Origin: Yoonia sp.
Lineage (GTDB): Bacteria > Pseudomonadota > Alphaproteobacteria > Rhodobacterales > Rhodobacteraceae
Length of the DNA: 58,061 nt
Assembly (NCBI RefSeq): GCF_014859355.1
Contig: NZ_JACUUJ010000019.1
Span: forward strand, 1-58,061
Direction: 5' to 3'
Shown here: one piece after another, positions 38,483 to 47,800 of the stretch
How the letters are laid out: the number at the start of each line of letters is the position of its first letter
Numbering within the stretch: position 1 is the first letter of the stretch
Program-made: the position numbers and the translations under genes
Notes under the pieces: model-generated
Told to the model about the DNA's origin: nothing
What the model saw: only the letters and a program-made list of their open reading frames with translations
The model's database searches: none

Positions 38483-39814
38483 ATGAAACAACTGTTTGCC
38501 GCCGTGGCCTTGCTGACCGCGCCTCTGGCCGTGCTTGCCGATGAGGTAACACATTTCAACCTTGATAACGGGATGGAGGTCGTCGTGATCGAAGATCATC
38601 GCGCCCCCGTCGTTGTCCATATGGTCTGGTATAAAGCCGGATCAGCGGATGAACCGGTAGGGTCATCAGGGGTCGCGCATTTTCTGGAACATTTGCTGTT
38701 CAAACAGACCGACATTCTGGAAGCTGGCGAATTTTCCGCCACCGTTGCTGCCAATGGCGGCCGCGACAACGCGTTTACCAGCTATGATTACACCGCATAT
38801 TTTCAGCGCATCGCCGCCGACCGGCTGGAACTGATGATGCAGATGGAAAGCAACCGGATGAACAATCTGGCCATCACCGCAGATGACATCGCTACCGAAC
38901 GCAATGTGATTCTGGAGGAACGCAACCAGCGCACCGAAAACAACCCCGGCGCGCTGGCAGGCGAACAATTCCGCGCAGCACAATACCAAAACCACCGCTA
39001 TGGCGTGCCCATCATCGGATGGAAGCACGAGATGGAACAGCTTGATCTGCAAGACGCGCTGGGTTTTTATGACCTCTATTATTCTCCCAACAATGCCGTT
39101 CTGGTTGTTGCGGGTGATGTGCAACCCGACGAGGTGCGCGCACTCGCCGAGCAATATTATGGCGTGATCCCCCCCGAGGAACAGCTGCCCGAACGCATCC
39201 GCCCGCAAGAACCCCCACAGCTGGCCGAACGCCGCATCACCTATACCGACCCCCGCGTCAGCCAGCCTTATCTGGTTCGCAGCTATCTGGCCCCCGAACG
39301 TGACCCCGGCGCACAACAAGAGGCCGCAGCACTGGTCTATCTGGCGGAATTGTTGGGCGGGTCGTCGTTTACGTCCGATCTGGGGCAGGCGCTGCAATTC
39401 GACACGCAGACCGCGATTTACACCAATGCGTCCTATAGCGGCAATTCACTGGACACATCGACCTTCAGCTTTGTCGTCGTGCCGGCCGATGGCGTCGCCC
39501 TGTCCGACGCCGAAGCCGCGATGGATCAGGTGATCGCGGATTTCATGGCCCGTGATATCGACCCTGCAAGACTGGACAGTATCCGCACTCAATTGCGCGC
39601 GTCCGAGATTTACGCCCGCGACAACGTGCAGGGCCTTGCCCGCCGCTATGGGGCCGCCCTGACCCAAAGCCTGACGGTCGCGGATGTGCAGGCATGGCCC
39701 GACGTCCTGCAAGCGGTGACCGAGGCCGACATCAAGGCCGTCGCAGCCAAAGTATTCAACCGCGACCAATCCGTCACCGGCTGGGTCGTGCCCAATCAAG
39801 AGGAGGCACGCTGA
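38483..39814 (+). CDS. M16 family zinc peptidase (active subunit type)
   Basis: This 443-residue exported peptidase has a signal peptide (MKQLFAAVALLTAPLAVLA). The inverted zinc motif HxxEH is present as AHFLEHLLF (about 67-71), and the distal Glu ligand lies in ERNVILEERNQRTENNP (about 145). M16 peptidases work as pairs in which one member carries the zinc. The next gene overlaps by one base and encodes the probable non-catalytic partner. A role in periplasmic peptide turnover is likely; the substrates are not known. Confidence 0.92.
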   Translation: MKQLFAAVALLTAPLAVLADEVTHFNLDNGMEVVVIEDHRAPVVVHMVWYKAGSADEPVGSSGVAHFLEHLLFKQTDILEAGEFSATVAANGGRDNAFTSYDYTAYFQRIAADRLELMMQMESNRMNNLAITADDIATERNVILEERNQRTENNPGALAGEQFRAAQYQNHRYGVPIIGWKHEMEQLDLQDALGFYDLYYSPNNAVLVVAGDVQPDEVRALAEQYYGVIPPEEQLPERIRPQEPPQLAERRITYTDPRVSQPYLVRSYLAPERDPGAQQEAAALVYLAELLGGSSFTSDLGQALQFDTQTAIYTNASYSGNSLDTSTFSFVVVPADGVALSDAEAAMDQVIADFMARDIDPARLDSIRTQLRASEIYARDNVQGLARRYGAALTQSLTVADVQAWPDVLQAVTEADIKAVAAKVFNRDQSVTGWVVPNQEEAR

Positions 39815-41124
39815 TGTTGCGCATGTTGTTCGCTTTTTGCCTGACGATCATCACAACCACCGCCCGTGCCGAAATTGATATCATCGAGGTCACATCGCCC
39901 GGCGGTATTAACGCATGGGTCGTGCAAGAACCCAGTATCCCCTTTGTCGCGCTTGAAATCCGCTTTGTCGGTGGTGCGTCACTGGACCGCCCCGGCAAAC
40001 GGGGTGCGATCAATCTGATGGCCGGCCTGATCGAAGAAGGATCAGGCGACATGACCGCGCAGGAATTTCAAACCGCCCGCGAGGCGTTGGCCGCCAATTT
40101 CAGTTTTCGCGCAACTGACGATACTGTTTCAGTCTCGGCCAGTTTCCTGACCGAAAATCAGGATCAAGCGCTGGCCCTGCTGCGGCAGGCGTTGAACGCG
40201 CCAACCTTTGAACAAGATGCGCTGGACCGCGTGCGTGCGCAGGTTTTGTCAGGTATCGCTCGTGATGCAAAAGACCCCGACAGTATCGCAGGTGCTGCGT
40301 TCAACGCGGCAGCTTTTGGCGACCACCCCTATGGCAGCACTGTTGACGGAACCGTCGAGACCGTAACCGCCCTAACGCGTGACGACATGTTTGCGGCCTA
40401 TCAGGATATCATCACGCGCGACCGGCTTTATGTGGCGGTTGTTGGCGATATCACCGCCGCAGCTGTTGGCCCGATGCTGGATGACCTTTTGGGTGATCTG
40501 CCCGCGACAGGGCCAAGCCAACCCGCCGATGTGCCCTTCGGTCTGGACGGTGGAATCACGGTCATCGACTATGACACGCCACAGGCTGTCGCATTGTTTG
40601 GTCATGCGGGCATGAAACGCGATGACCCCGATTTCTTTGCCGCTTTTGTCATGAATCATGTGCTGGGCGCCGGCGGATTTCAATCGCGCCTGATGACCGA
40701 GGTGCGTGAAAAGCGCGGGTTGACCTATGGGATCAGCACATTTCTACTGCCGAAATTCCATGCGGAAATGGTGCTTGGGTCGGTCGCATCATCCAACGCC
40801 ACGATTGCCGACGCTGTTGCGGTTATCCGTGCCGAATGGGCGCGCATGGCAGACCAAGGCCTGACACCCGAAGAGTTGGCCAGCGCCAAAACCTATCTGA
40901 CAGGCGAATACCCGCTACGATTCGATGGCAACAGCGCGATTGCCAATATCATGGTGGGCATGCAGACGATTGGCCTGCCGCCGGATTACGTGATCAACCG
41001 CAATGATTATATCGAGGCTGTGACGCTGGAGGATGTGAACCGGGTGGCGGCGGAATTGATGCAGCCTGATAACCTGCATTTTGTGGTTGTTGGCAGACCC
41101 GAAGGTTTGGAAAGCACGCAATAA
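39814..41124 (+). CDS. M16 family peptidase partner, lacking the zinc motif
   Basis: This 436-residue exported protein starts at ATG 39814, which overlaps the previous stop (TGATG) with AGGAGG upstream. A signal peptide is present (ending TTARA). Where the active subunit has HxxEH this one has [13 protein letters not shown], so it cannot bind zinc in the usual way. It keeps the substrate-binding Arg/Tyr loop as [11 protein letters not shown] (about 309-319). This division matches known M16B heterodimers. The two are translationally coupled. Confidence 0.9.
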   Translation: MLRMLFAFCLTIITTTARAEIDIIEVTSPGGINAWVVQEPSIPFVALEIRFVGGASLDRPGKRGAINLMAGLIEEGSGDMTAQEFQTAREALAANFSFRATDDTVSVSASFLTENQDQALALLRQALNAPTFEQDALDRVRAQVLSGIARDAKDPDSIAGAAFNAAAFGDHPYGSTVDGTVETVTALTRDDMFAAYQDIITRDRLYVAVVGDITAAAVGPMLDDLLGDLPATGPSQPADVPFGLDGGITVIDYDTPQAVALFGHAGMKRDDPDFFAAFVMNHVLGAGGFQSRLMTEVREKRGLTYGISTFLLPKFHAEMVLGSVASSNATIADAVAVIRAEWARMADQGLTPEELASAKTYLTGEYPLRFDGNSAIANIMVGMQTIGLPPDYVINRNDYIEAVTLEDVNRVAAELMQPDNLHFVVVGRPEGLESTQ

Positions 41125-41129
41125 AGGCG

Positions 41130-41151
41130 GTCAATTTTCCAGAAAATTGAC
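41130..41151. repeat. 22-bp inverted repeat between the M16 pair and mutL
   Basis: GTCAATTTTC, CA, GAAAATTGAC: perfect 10-bp arms around two bases, starting six bases after the M16 stop. No T run follows, so it is not a classic terminator by itself. Confidence 0.8.
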
Positions 41152-41155
41152 TCGT

Positions 41156-41183
41156 GCGGCGGAAATTCGCGAATTTCCGCCGC
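41156..41183. repeat. 28-bp perfect palindrome upstream of mutL
   Basis: GCGGCGGAAATTCG followed by its exact reverse complement CGAATTTCCGCCGC. It lies four bases after the first inverted repeat and 48 bases before mutL. It could fold into a hairpin in RNA, serve as a protein site, or be a dispersed repeat. Confidence 0.85.
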
Positions 41184-41230
41184 GCTTTCCCTCTCGTAGA
41201 ATCGCAGACTGTTATGCTAGTGCTTGTGGC

Positions 41231-43042
41231 ATGGCGATTGCAGACCCCCAGATAAAGCCACGCCCGGTCATCCGGCAGTTGGATGAGGCCGCGATCAACC
41301 GGATCGCCGCGGGTGAAGTGCTGGAACGCCCTGCATCTGCCGTCAAGGAACTGGTCGAAAACGCCATCGACGCCGGTGCAACCCGGATCGAAATCGTGAT
41401 TGCCGATGGCGGCAAGACCCTGATCCGCGTCACCGACGATGGGTGCGGCATCGCCGCCGCTGATCTGCCGCTGGCGTTGTCGCGGCATGCCACGTCAAAA
41501 ATCGACGGCTCTGATTTGCTGAACATCCATTCCTTTGGTTTCCGGGGCGAGGCGTTGCCATCACTCGGGGCTGTCGGCCGCCTGACGATCACATCCCGCG
41601 TGCCGGGGACCGATGCCGCCAGCATCACCGTATCTGGTGGGCGCGCCAGCGATGTGCGACCCGCCGCCCTTTCCACAGGCACCGTCGTGGAACTGCGCGA
41701 CATATTTTACGCCACGCCTGCGCGGTTGAAATTTCTGCGCAGTGATAGGGCCGAGGCACAGGCCGTGGGCGATATCGTCAAACGGCTGGCCATGGCCGAA
41801 CCTTTTGTCACGTTTATTCTGCGCGATGCGTCAAACGGCGACAACCGCACCTCATTCCGCGCCGAAGCGCAGACTGGCGACTTGTTCGATGCGCTTCATG
41901 GGCGTCTACAAACCGTGCTGGGCCGCGATTTTGCGGAAAACGCGCTGGCGATTGATGCCGAACGTGACGGGTTTCACCTGACAGGCTATGCCGCGCTGCC
42001 CACCTATTCGCGCGGTGCGGCGGTGGCGCAGTACCTGTTCGTCAACGGCAGGCCGGTGCGCGACAAGATGCTGCTGGGCGCGTTGCGGGCTGCCTATATG
42101 GATGTTCTGTCGCGCGACAGGCATCCGGTGGCGGCTTTGTTCGTGGATTGCGCCCCGGCGTTGGTAGATGTCAACGTGCATCCGGCCAAATCCGAGGTGC
42201 GCTTTCGCGATCCGGGCACGGTGCGCGGGCTGATCGTGTCGGGCTTGCGCCATGCGCTGGCAGGCGCGGGGCATCGTGCCTCAACGACCGTTGGCCATGC
42301 GACCCTTGGCGCGATGCAGCCGCAGCCCACCCAACCTCGTGTTTATCAAATGGACCGGCCCAGTTTCAGCGCGCGGTCGATGACGTTTCAGGCACAAGCA
42401 CCGGGGTTTCATGAGGCGCCCAGCGCCCGAATTGAACCGGAAATCGCGGATGCACCGGATCATCTGCCATTGGGGGCCGCCCGCGCGCAGGTACATGAAA
42501 ACTATATCATCGCGCAGACCGAAACGGGCATTGTGATCGTGGATCAGCATGCCGCGCATGAACGTCTGGTCTATGAAAAGCTGAAAAAACAAATGGCTGA
42601 AAACGGTGTTGCCGCACAGGCGCTGCTGATCCCTGAAATCGTTGAAATGACCGCAGGCGAAACAGCGCAACTGTTGGAAATTGCCGAAGACCTGTCTCGG
42701 CTTGGGCTGACGATTGAACCCTTTGGCGGCGGCGCGATTGCCGTGCGCGAAACCCCCGCGATCTTGGGCGAAGTGAACGCACAGGCAATGTTGCGCGATA
42801 TTCTGGATGAACTGGCCGATCAGGGCGATAGCGCCAGCGTTCAGGCAAGGATCGAGTCGATTCTCAGCCGTGTCGCCTGCCATGGTTCCATCCGGTCGGG
42901 CCGCCGGATGCAGGGTGCGGAAATGAATGCGCTGCTGCGCGAAATGGAGGCCACGCCATTGTCAGGCCAATGCAACCACGGGCGACCCACCTATGTGGAA
43001 CTCAAGCTGTCCGATATTGAACGGCTGTTCGGGCGCACATGA
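41231..43042 (+). CDS. mutL: DNA mismatch repair protein MutL
   Basis: This 603-residue mismatch-repair ATPase links MutS to downstream processing. The start is ATG 41231 ([12 protein letters not shown]); in-frame sequence upstream runs back through the palindromes. GHKL ATPase motifs are [10 protein letters not shown] (motif I), DDGCGI (motif II) and [10 protein letters not shown] (motif III). The C-terminal domain has [27 protein letters not shown] see the QHAAHERL of the dimerisation and endonuclease region, but no clear DQHA(X)2E(X)4E separate from it. The 3' end overlaps rmuC by four bases. Confidence 0.96.
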   Translation: MAIADPQIKPRPVIRQLDEAAINRIAAGEVLERPASAVKELVENAIDAGATRIEIVIADGGKTLIRVTDDGCGIAAADLPLALSRHATSKIDGSDLLNIHSFGFRGEALPSLGAVGRLTITSRVPGTDAASITVSGGRASDVRPAALSTGTVVELRDIFYATPARLKFLRSDRAEAQAVGDIVKRLAMAEPFVTFILRDASNGDNRTSFRAEAQTGDLFDALHGRLQTVLGRDFAENALAIDAERDGFHLTGYAALPTYSRGAAVAQYLFVNGRPVRDKMLLGALRAAYMDVLSRDRHPVAALFVDCAPALVDVNVHPAKSEVRFRDPGTVRGLIVSGLRHALAGAGHRASTTVGHATLGAMQPQPTQPRVYQMDRPSFSARSMTFQAQAPGFHEAPSARIEPEIADAPDHLPLGAARAQVHENYIIAQTETGIVIVDQHAAHERLVYEKLKKQMAENGVAAQALLIPEIVEMTAGETAQLLEIAEDLSRLGLTIEPFGGGAIAVRETPAILGEVNAQAMLRDILDELADQGDSASVQARIESILSRVACHGSIRSGRRMQGAEMNALLREMEATPLSGQCNHGRPTYVELKLSDIERLFGRT

Positions 43043-44271
43043 TCCAGATTGGCGAACAGAGCTACGCATTCAGCGATCCGGCCGTGATTGCTGCGCTGTT
43101 GGGGGGCGCGATCGTGCTGCTGGTGCTGATCCTGCTGATCACCGCCGTGCGCCGCGCGGGTCGGTCGGGTGAGGCGGTGGAATATGTGGCGTCGCAGGTG
43201 GGGCGGCTGGCGATGGATGTCAATGCCTTGGGCCAGGGGCAGAACCAGCTGGCCGGCAATATCCAGACCGTCAGCGATGCGCAGGCCAATGCCCAGGTGC
43301 GTGTGATCCAGACGATGGAAGCGCGATTGGCCGAGGTGCAGGCGCAAATGGCCGAACGGCTGGCCGATAACGCGCTGAAATCCGCACGGTCCTTGTCGGA
43401 CATGCAGGAACGCATGAAAGAAACCCTGACCGGCAGTTCAGAACGCACCACCAAAAGCCTGACACAGTTGCAGGAACGGCTGGCCACCATCGACCGCGCC
43501 CAGACGAATATTGAAAAACTGTCGGGCGATGTGTTGTCGTTGCAGGATATCCTGTCAAACAAACAACGACGCGGCATGTTCGGGGAAATCCAGCTGACCG
43601 ATATCGTGTCAAAGGCGCTACCGTCTGACAGTTACACGCTGCAAGCGACCCTATCCAACGGCAAGCGCGCGGATTGTCTGGTGCATCTGCCCAATCCCCC
43701 CGGCCCTATCGTGATCGACGCGAAATTCCCGTTTGAGGCTTACGAGGCCTTTGCCGCCGCCGAAACCAAGGACGATCAGGCGCTTGCCTTGCGCGCGCTT
43801 GGCGCTGCGGTGCGTGTGCATATCAAGGCGATTTCCGAACGATACCTGATCGAAGGTGAAACCGCTGACGGCGCGATCATGTTCCTGCCATCCGAGGCGG
43901 TTTATGCCGAATTGCACGCCCGTCTGCCCGAGGTGGTGCGCGCGGGCTTTGATGCCCGCGTCTGGATCGTGTCGCCAACCACCTGCATGGCCACGTTGAA
44001 TACGATGCGCGCAATTTTGAAAGACGCGCGGATGCGCGAACAGGCGGGCGAAATTCGCAAGGCCCTGCGCCTGTTGCACCGGGATGTGGAGATCATCGGC
44101 GAAAAAGCGGGCAAGCTGGAAACGCATCTGCGCCAAGCGGGCGAAGATGTATCCGGCGTGCTGACTGCCGCGACCCGCGCGGGCAAACGCGCCGATCGGC
44201 TGGATAATTTTGATTTCGAGGAATTGGCACCAGAAACGGCGGCCCTGCCTATCGCACCGCCAAACGAATGA
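43039..44271 (+). CDS. rmuC: DNA recombination protein RmuC
   Basis: This 410-residue protein has a membrane anchor (about 17-38), a long coiled coil (about 45-165) and a C-terminal nuclease-like RmuC domain (about 170-380) with RGMFGEIQL and [14 protein letters not shown]. The Asp and Lys of IDAKF fit a PD-(D/E)XK-type site. RmuC suppresses inversion at short repeats in E. coli; its exact biochemistry is unsettled. It is coupled to mutL by an ATGA overlap, a DNA-repair pair. Confidence 0.93.
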   Translation: MIQIGEQSYAFSDPAVIAALLGGAIVLLVLILLITAVRRAGRSGEAVEYVASQVGRLAMDVNALGQGQNQLAGNIQTVSDAQANAQVRVIQTMEARLAEVQAQMAERLADNALKSARSLSDMQERMKETLTGSSERTTKSLTQLQERLATIDRAQTNIEKLSGDVLSLQDILSNKQRRGMFGEIQLTDIVSKALPSDSYTLQATLSNGKRADCLVHLPNPPGPIVIDAKFPFEAYEAFAAAETKDDQALALRALGAAVRVHIKAISERYLIEGETADGAIMFLPSEAVYAELHARLPEVVRAGFDARVWIVSPTTCMATLNTMRAILKDARMREQAGEIRKALRLLHRDVEIIGEKAGKLETHLRQAGEDVSGVLTAATRAGKRADRLDNFDFEELAPETAALPIAPPNE

Positions 44272-44274
44272 TGG

Positions 44275-44303
44275 CGTAAGGCGGGTTTGATCCCGCCCCT
44301 ACG
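44275..44303. repeat. GTAAGG palindromic element, copy 1 (bidirectional terminator candidate)
   Basis: CGTAAGGCGGG, TTTGAT, CCCGCCCCTACG: a GC-rich stem with one extra base in the right arm, four bases after the rmuC stop and five before the chrR stop. It sits exactly between convergent genes. Two related copies lie at 50757 and 54048. Confidence 0.7.
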
Positions 44304-44307
44304 TTTC

Positions 44308-44958
44308 TCAAATACCGATGAATTTCTGCGCGATACGCGGCATCAATCCGTTGAAGGCAAGTGGTGCGTCGGTCGCGGCAAGACAGATACAATCCATCCC
44401 TTGTTCGGCGACGGGCGTGTGGTTCAGATCTTCGTTCGCAATCTCGACATCACCGGCGGCAAACCGGTCGGTTTCATCGACAAATGCGCCCTGCAACACC
44501 AGCGTCAGTTCGGTGCCACGGTGGCCATGATCGGGCACTGCCGTTCCTGCAGGAATATACAACAACCGCACACTTGCCGCGTCTGATGTTTCAAGCACCA
44601 TCTGACGCACACCGCCACCGACCCGGCGCCATTTCACGCTGTCCAGATCACCCTTCACGTAATCGCGCAAGGGGGCAGGAAATATGCCTTTGCCATGCTC
44701 TTTTGCCTTTGGCACGTCGAATTTTGGTGCATTGTCGATCAGCGCCATCGTCGCCGCAAGCGCATCTTCGGCCATAGTGACCGGTTCGACATCCAGCATC
44801 ACCTCGCCACCCACGGCTTCGTATTCTGCCAGCGCAGCGCGGCAGGTATCGCACATCGAAATATGCGTGGCGACAACAAGGTTGAACGCCTCTGGCAAGG
44901 TGCCCGCGGCATACCCCATCAGCAGGGAATCGGTCAGGTGGTGTTTGATCTGTTTCAT
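44308..44958 (-). CDS. chrR: anti-sigma factor ChrR (zinc-binding, cupin)
   Basis: This 216-residue protein inhibits sigma-E until singlet oxygen stress. The N-terminal anti-sigma domain carries the zinc pattern His7, His32, Cys36 and Cys39 (HHLTD and THISMCDTC), which matches the R. sphaeroides ChrR ligands with an offset of one residue. The C-terminal cupin domain (about 100-200) keeps HGHRGTELT and a later NHTPV His, the second metal site needed for the singlet-oxygen response. I prefer ATG 44958; the GTG at 44970 overlaps the rpoE stop by four bases. It is co-transcribed with rpoE. Confidence 0.94.
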   Translation of the reverse strand: MKQIKHHLTDSLLMGYAAGTLPEAFNLVVATHISMCDTCRAALAEYEAVGGEVMLDVEPVTMAEDALAATMALIDNAPKFDVPKAKEHGKGIFPAPLRDYVKGDLDSVKWRRVGGGVRQMVLETSDAASVRLLYIPAGTAVPDHGHRGTELTLVLQGAFVDETDRFAAGDVEIANEDLNHTPVAEQGMDCICLAATDAPLAFNGLMPRIAQKFIGI

Positions 44959-44966
44959 GGCTACAT

Positions 44967-45623
44967 TCACTTCATTGCGTGGCGCAAACGGTCAAGCGCC
45001 AGTCTTATCCTTGATTTAATCGTTCCCAGTGGCAGGCCGGTTTCTGCGGCTATTTCGCTGTGGCTTAACTCACCAAAGTAGGCGCGTTCGATCAGTTTGC
45101 GTTGTTCGGCTGGTAGGGTGGCAAGCGCCTGCCCCAGCTTTTCTGTTTCTTGTTGCAAGCCCAGCGCATCAGCCTGATCAGGCTCTGCTTCGGGGCCCCA
45201 TGGCAAATCCTCTGGCTCTGGTCGTTTCTGTTTGCGCAGCAGGTCGATCTTGCGGTTTCGGGCGATCGTGAAAATCCATGTCGATACGCTCGCCTTGGTC
45301 GGATCGAACAGATGCGCCTTGTTCCAAAGGGTTGCCATTACCTCTTGTGTGCATTCCTCGGCCAGGTCAGGGCTGGCCCCCGATTTCATCAGGAACGATT
45401 TCACGCGTGGTGCGAAATACGCAAAGAGTTCGGCAAACGCCGCCTTATCCTTGTTATCCCTGACCGCCGTGACCTGACCCACCCAAGCCATGCGTTTGGT
45501 CGTTTGTTCCGTCGTCAAGATTCTTGCCCCACCTTTGGCCGACACTTTTGTAGCTGCCCCTTTATAAAGGGCAATTCCGGCAGGCGCATCCGGTTTCACG
45601 GCAAAGGCGGTTTGCGTTGACAT
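44967..45623 (-). CDS. rpoE: ECF sigma factor RpoE (singlet oxygen response)
   Basis: This 218-residue ECF11-type sigma factor directs RNA polymerase to stress promoters. The sigma-2 region includes FAYFAPRVKSFLMKSGA and STWIFTIARNRKIDLLRK. The sigma-4 helix-turn-helix is HSEIAAETGLPLGTIKSRIR. The segment RPEPEDLPWGPEAEPDQAD strongly resembles R. sphaeroides sigma-E. The first 44 residues are an extension beyond that relative; an in-frame ATG at 45491 (MAWVGQV) would give 174 residues, closer to the family. The promoter position makes 45623 a leaderless start. chrR overlaps or nearly abuts it. Confidence 0.93.
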   Translation of the reverse strand: MSTQTAFAVKPDAPAGIALYKGAATKVSAKGGARILTTEQTTKRMAWVGQVTAVRDNKDKAAFAELFAYFAPRVKSFLMKSGASPDLAEECTQEVMATLWNKAHLFDPTKASVSTWIFTIARNRKIDLLRKQKRPEPEDLPWGPEAEPDQADALGLQQETEKLGQALATLPAEQRKLIERAYFGELSHSEIAAETGLPLGTIKSRIRLALDRLRHAMK

Positions 45624-45629
45624 GTAGCT

Positions 45630-45657
45630 ATTACGTCGCGAATGCCGAACCGGATCA
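45630..45657 (-). promoter_or_regulatory. ECF11/sigma-E-type promoter of rpoE-chrR
   Basis: On the minus strand TGATCC (45657-45652), 16 bp, CGTAAT (45635-45630). It has the same form as the divergent promoter. Transcription would start near 45624-45623, at the first ATG of rpoE. This is an autoregulatory promoter, as in R. sphaeroides. Confidence 0.82.
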
Positions 45658-45679
45658 CCGGACCATATTTTTTTCCGTG

Positions 45680-45707
45680 TGATCCGTCACATCGTCGGAT
45701 ACGTATT
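45680..45707 (+). promoter_or_regulatory. ECF11/sigma-E-type promoter of the flavoprotein operon
   Basis: TGATCC (45680-45685), 16 bp, CGTATT (45702-45707). Transcription would start near 45713, giving a leader of about 34 bases that contains a GGAG site before ATG 45747. The two -35 boxes of the divergent promoters are 22 bp apart. Confidence 0.85.
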
Positions 45708-45746
45708 AAGAAAACAAAAAACGACACGGCAACGGAGCAGTGATCG

Positions 45747-47045
45747 ATGCGATCAAAGTCAGGGAAAGCCGCCCAAAAGCGTGTGGCGGTGATTGGTGCA
45801 GGTATTTCCGGTATGGGTGCGGCGCATGCTTTGGCCGAAAATCATCAGGTCGTGCTATTCGAGGCGGAAAAGCGGTTGGGTGGACACGCCCGCACCCGTA
45901 TGGCGGGGCCAAATGCCGATCAACCTGTCGATACAGGCTTTATCGTGTTCAACTATGCCAATTACCCGCATCTGACCGCGCTGTTCGATCAGCTGCAAGT
46001 GCCCGTCACCAAAAGCAACATGAGCTTTGGTGCGTCGTTTTCCGGTGGCAAGCTGGAATACGGGCTGGCCAGCCTGAACGCGCTTTTCGCGACACGTTCC
46101 AGCATCGCAAGCCCACGGTTTTTGCGCATGGTCCGTGATATCTTGCATTTCAACGCCAATGGTCTGGCCGCAAGCCAGGACGAAACGCTGACCATCGGGG
46201 AATTGCTGCGCAAGCTGAAACTGTCCGATTTCTTTCGTGATCATTACCTGTTGCCGTTTTCCGGCGCGATCTGGTCAACGCCCAAGGAAAAGATTCTTGA
46301 TTTTCCCGCCTACGCGATGATGAAATTTTTCGACAATCACGCCCTGCTAGGCGCGACGGGACAGCATCAATGGTATACGGTGCAGGGCGGCAGCCGCGAA
46401 TATGTCACCCGTTTAGGGGCTGACATGGTCCGGCGTGGTGTCGATATTCGGCTTGATGCACCCATCAATGCCGTGCGGCGCGGGCCCATGGGGGCCGAGG
46501 TGAAAGCCAATGGCGGTGAATGGGAAATGTTTGACGAGGTCGTCTTTGCCACCCATTCCGACCAAACACTGGCCATGCTGTCAGACGCAACGCCTGCGGA
46601 AACCGCAACCCTTGGCGCGGTGCAATACCAGCCCAACAAGGTGGTGCTGCATTCCGACACATCGGTGATGCCCAAACGCCGCGCTGTCTGGTCGTCGTGG
46701 GTCTATTCCGAGGACGAAGCGAAAAGCACGCGTGAAATTGACCTGACTTATTGGATGAATTCGTTGCAGCCGTGGTTGACGGGCGATGACATGATGGTCA
46801 CGCTGAACACCAAACGCCCGATCCGCGAAGCCCTGATCTGGGACGAGGTGACGCTGCACCACCCCGTTTACGATCTTGCCGCACTGACCGCCCAGCAAAC
46901 CGCTGCCGCGATGAACGGGTCCAACCGCACATGGTTTTGCGGGGCATGGATGAAAAACGGATTTCACGAAGACGGTCTTTCCAGCGCGATGGAGGTGGTG
47001 CAGGCGTTGAACGCCGCCGAACGCATGGAAGTCGCGGCAGAGTGA
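45747..47045 (+). CDS. FAD-dependent oxidoreductase (amine-oxidase/desaturase-like)
   Basis: This 432-residue flavoprotein has the dinucleotide motif VIGAGISGMGAAHAL (15-29), then FEAEKRLGGHARTR with the FAD-binding Gly pair. The C-terminal substrate and FAD segment is NRTWFCGAWMKNGFHEDGL. It resembles the flavin amine oxidase/phytoene desaturase-like group. From memory the matching gene next to rpoE in R. sphaeroides is a sigma-E target linked to membrane fatty-acid modification (possibly the desaturase UfaD of furan fatty acid synthesis); I cannot confirm the one-to-one match. First gene of a five-gene operon, overlapped by the next gene. Confidence 0.85.
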   Translation: MRSKSGKAAQKRVAVIGAGISGMGAAHALAENHQVVLFEAEKRLGGHARTRMAGPNADQPVDTGFIVFNYANYPHLTALFDQLQVPVTKSNMSFGASFSGGKLEYGLASLNALFATRSSIASPRFLRMVRDILHFNANGLAASQDETLTIGELLRKLKLSDFFRDHYLLPFSGAIWSTPKEKILDFPAYAMMKFFDNHALLGATGQHQWYTVQGGSREYVTRLGADMVRRGVDIRLDAPINAVRRGPMGAEVKANGGEWEMFDEVVFATHSDQTLAMLSDATPAETATLGAVQYQPNKVVLHSDTSVMPKRRAVWSSWVYSEDEAKSTREIDLTYWMNSLQPWLTGDDMMVTLNTKRPIREALIWDEVTLHHPVYDLAALTAQQTAAAMNGSNRTWFCGAWMKNGFHEDGLSSAMEVVQALNAAERMEVAAE

Positions 47046-47800
47046 CCGCGACCATCCATCATATCGCAGGGGAAACCTATCACGGGCGCCGGGGGGCGGT
47101 AAAAAACGCCTTTCGCTATTCCATCGACTATGTGCTGATGGATGCAGAGGCGGCGCCAGATACGCCAGCCTTGTTCGGTCGCAACAGCGCCAACCTGATG
47201 TCACTGCACGACAGCGACCATGGTGGCCCGCCCAAGGCTGGGCAGGGTGCCGCGTGGGTGCGCGATGTGCTGACAGCACATGCCATCGCGCCGCCCGCGC
47301 GGATTGATCTGCTTGCGCAACCGCGCGTGCTGGGCCATGTGTTCAACCCGGTGTCTTTCTGGTTGTGCCATGATGCAGACGGTATTTTGCGCACCATCAT
47401 TGCCGAGGTGACGAACACCTTTGGTGACCGCCATTCCTATCTGTGCCGCCACAATGACGGGCGCGAGATCGTCAAGGCCGACACGATATATGCACAAAAG
47501 ATATTCCATGTTTCCCCTTTTCAGCCAATTGACGGTGGATATGTGTTTCGGTTTGATATCCAGCCTGACAGCATCGGCATCTGGATCGACTATTCACGCG
47601 GAAACGGCGGGCTGATCGCCACGCTGACCGGCGACCGTAAACCGCTGCGCAATGGCTCTATCCTGCGGGCTGTGCTGCGCCGCCCATTCGGGTCGCGCCG
47701 CGTGCTGGCACTGATCCACTGGCAGGCGCTGAAATTGTGGTGGAAGGGTGCAACGTTTCGCCCGCGCCCCGCACCGCCGACCCAAGAGATCAGCAAATGA
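47042..47800 (+). CDS. DUF1365 family protein
   Basis: This 252-residue protein starts at GTG 47042, which overlaps the previous stop (GTGA), with GGAAG ten bases before. It is recognised by the DUF1365 features HGRRGAVKNAFRYSIDYVLMD and the central RVLGHVFNPVSFWLCHDADG, then EVTNTFGDRHSY. The biochemical function is unsettled. DUF1365 genes commonly travel with the neighbouring oxidoreductase and, in other groups, with cyclopropane-fatty-acid synthase-like genes, so a membrane-lipid role is likely. Third-gene ATGA overlap downstream. Confidence 0.88.
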   Translation: MTATIHHIAGETYHGRRGAVKNAFRYSIDYVLMDAEAAPDTPALFGRNSANLMSLHDSDHGGPPKAGQGAAWVRDVLTAHAIAPPARIDLLAQPRVLGHVFNPVSFWLCHDADGILRTIIAEVTNTFGDRHSYLCRHNDGREIVKADTIYAQKIFHVSPFQPIDGGYVFRFDIQPDSIGIWIDYSRGNGGLIATLTGDRKPLRNGSILRAVLRRPFGSRRVLALIHWQALKLWWKGATFRPRPAPPTQEISK

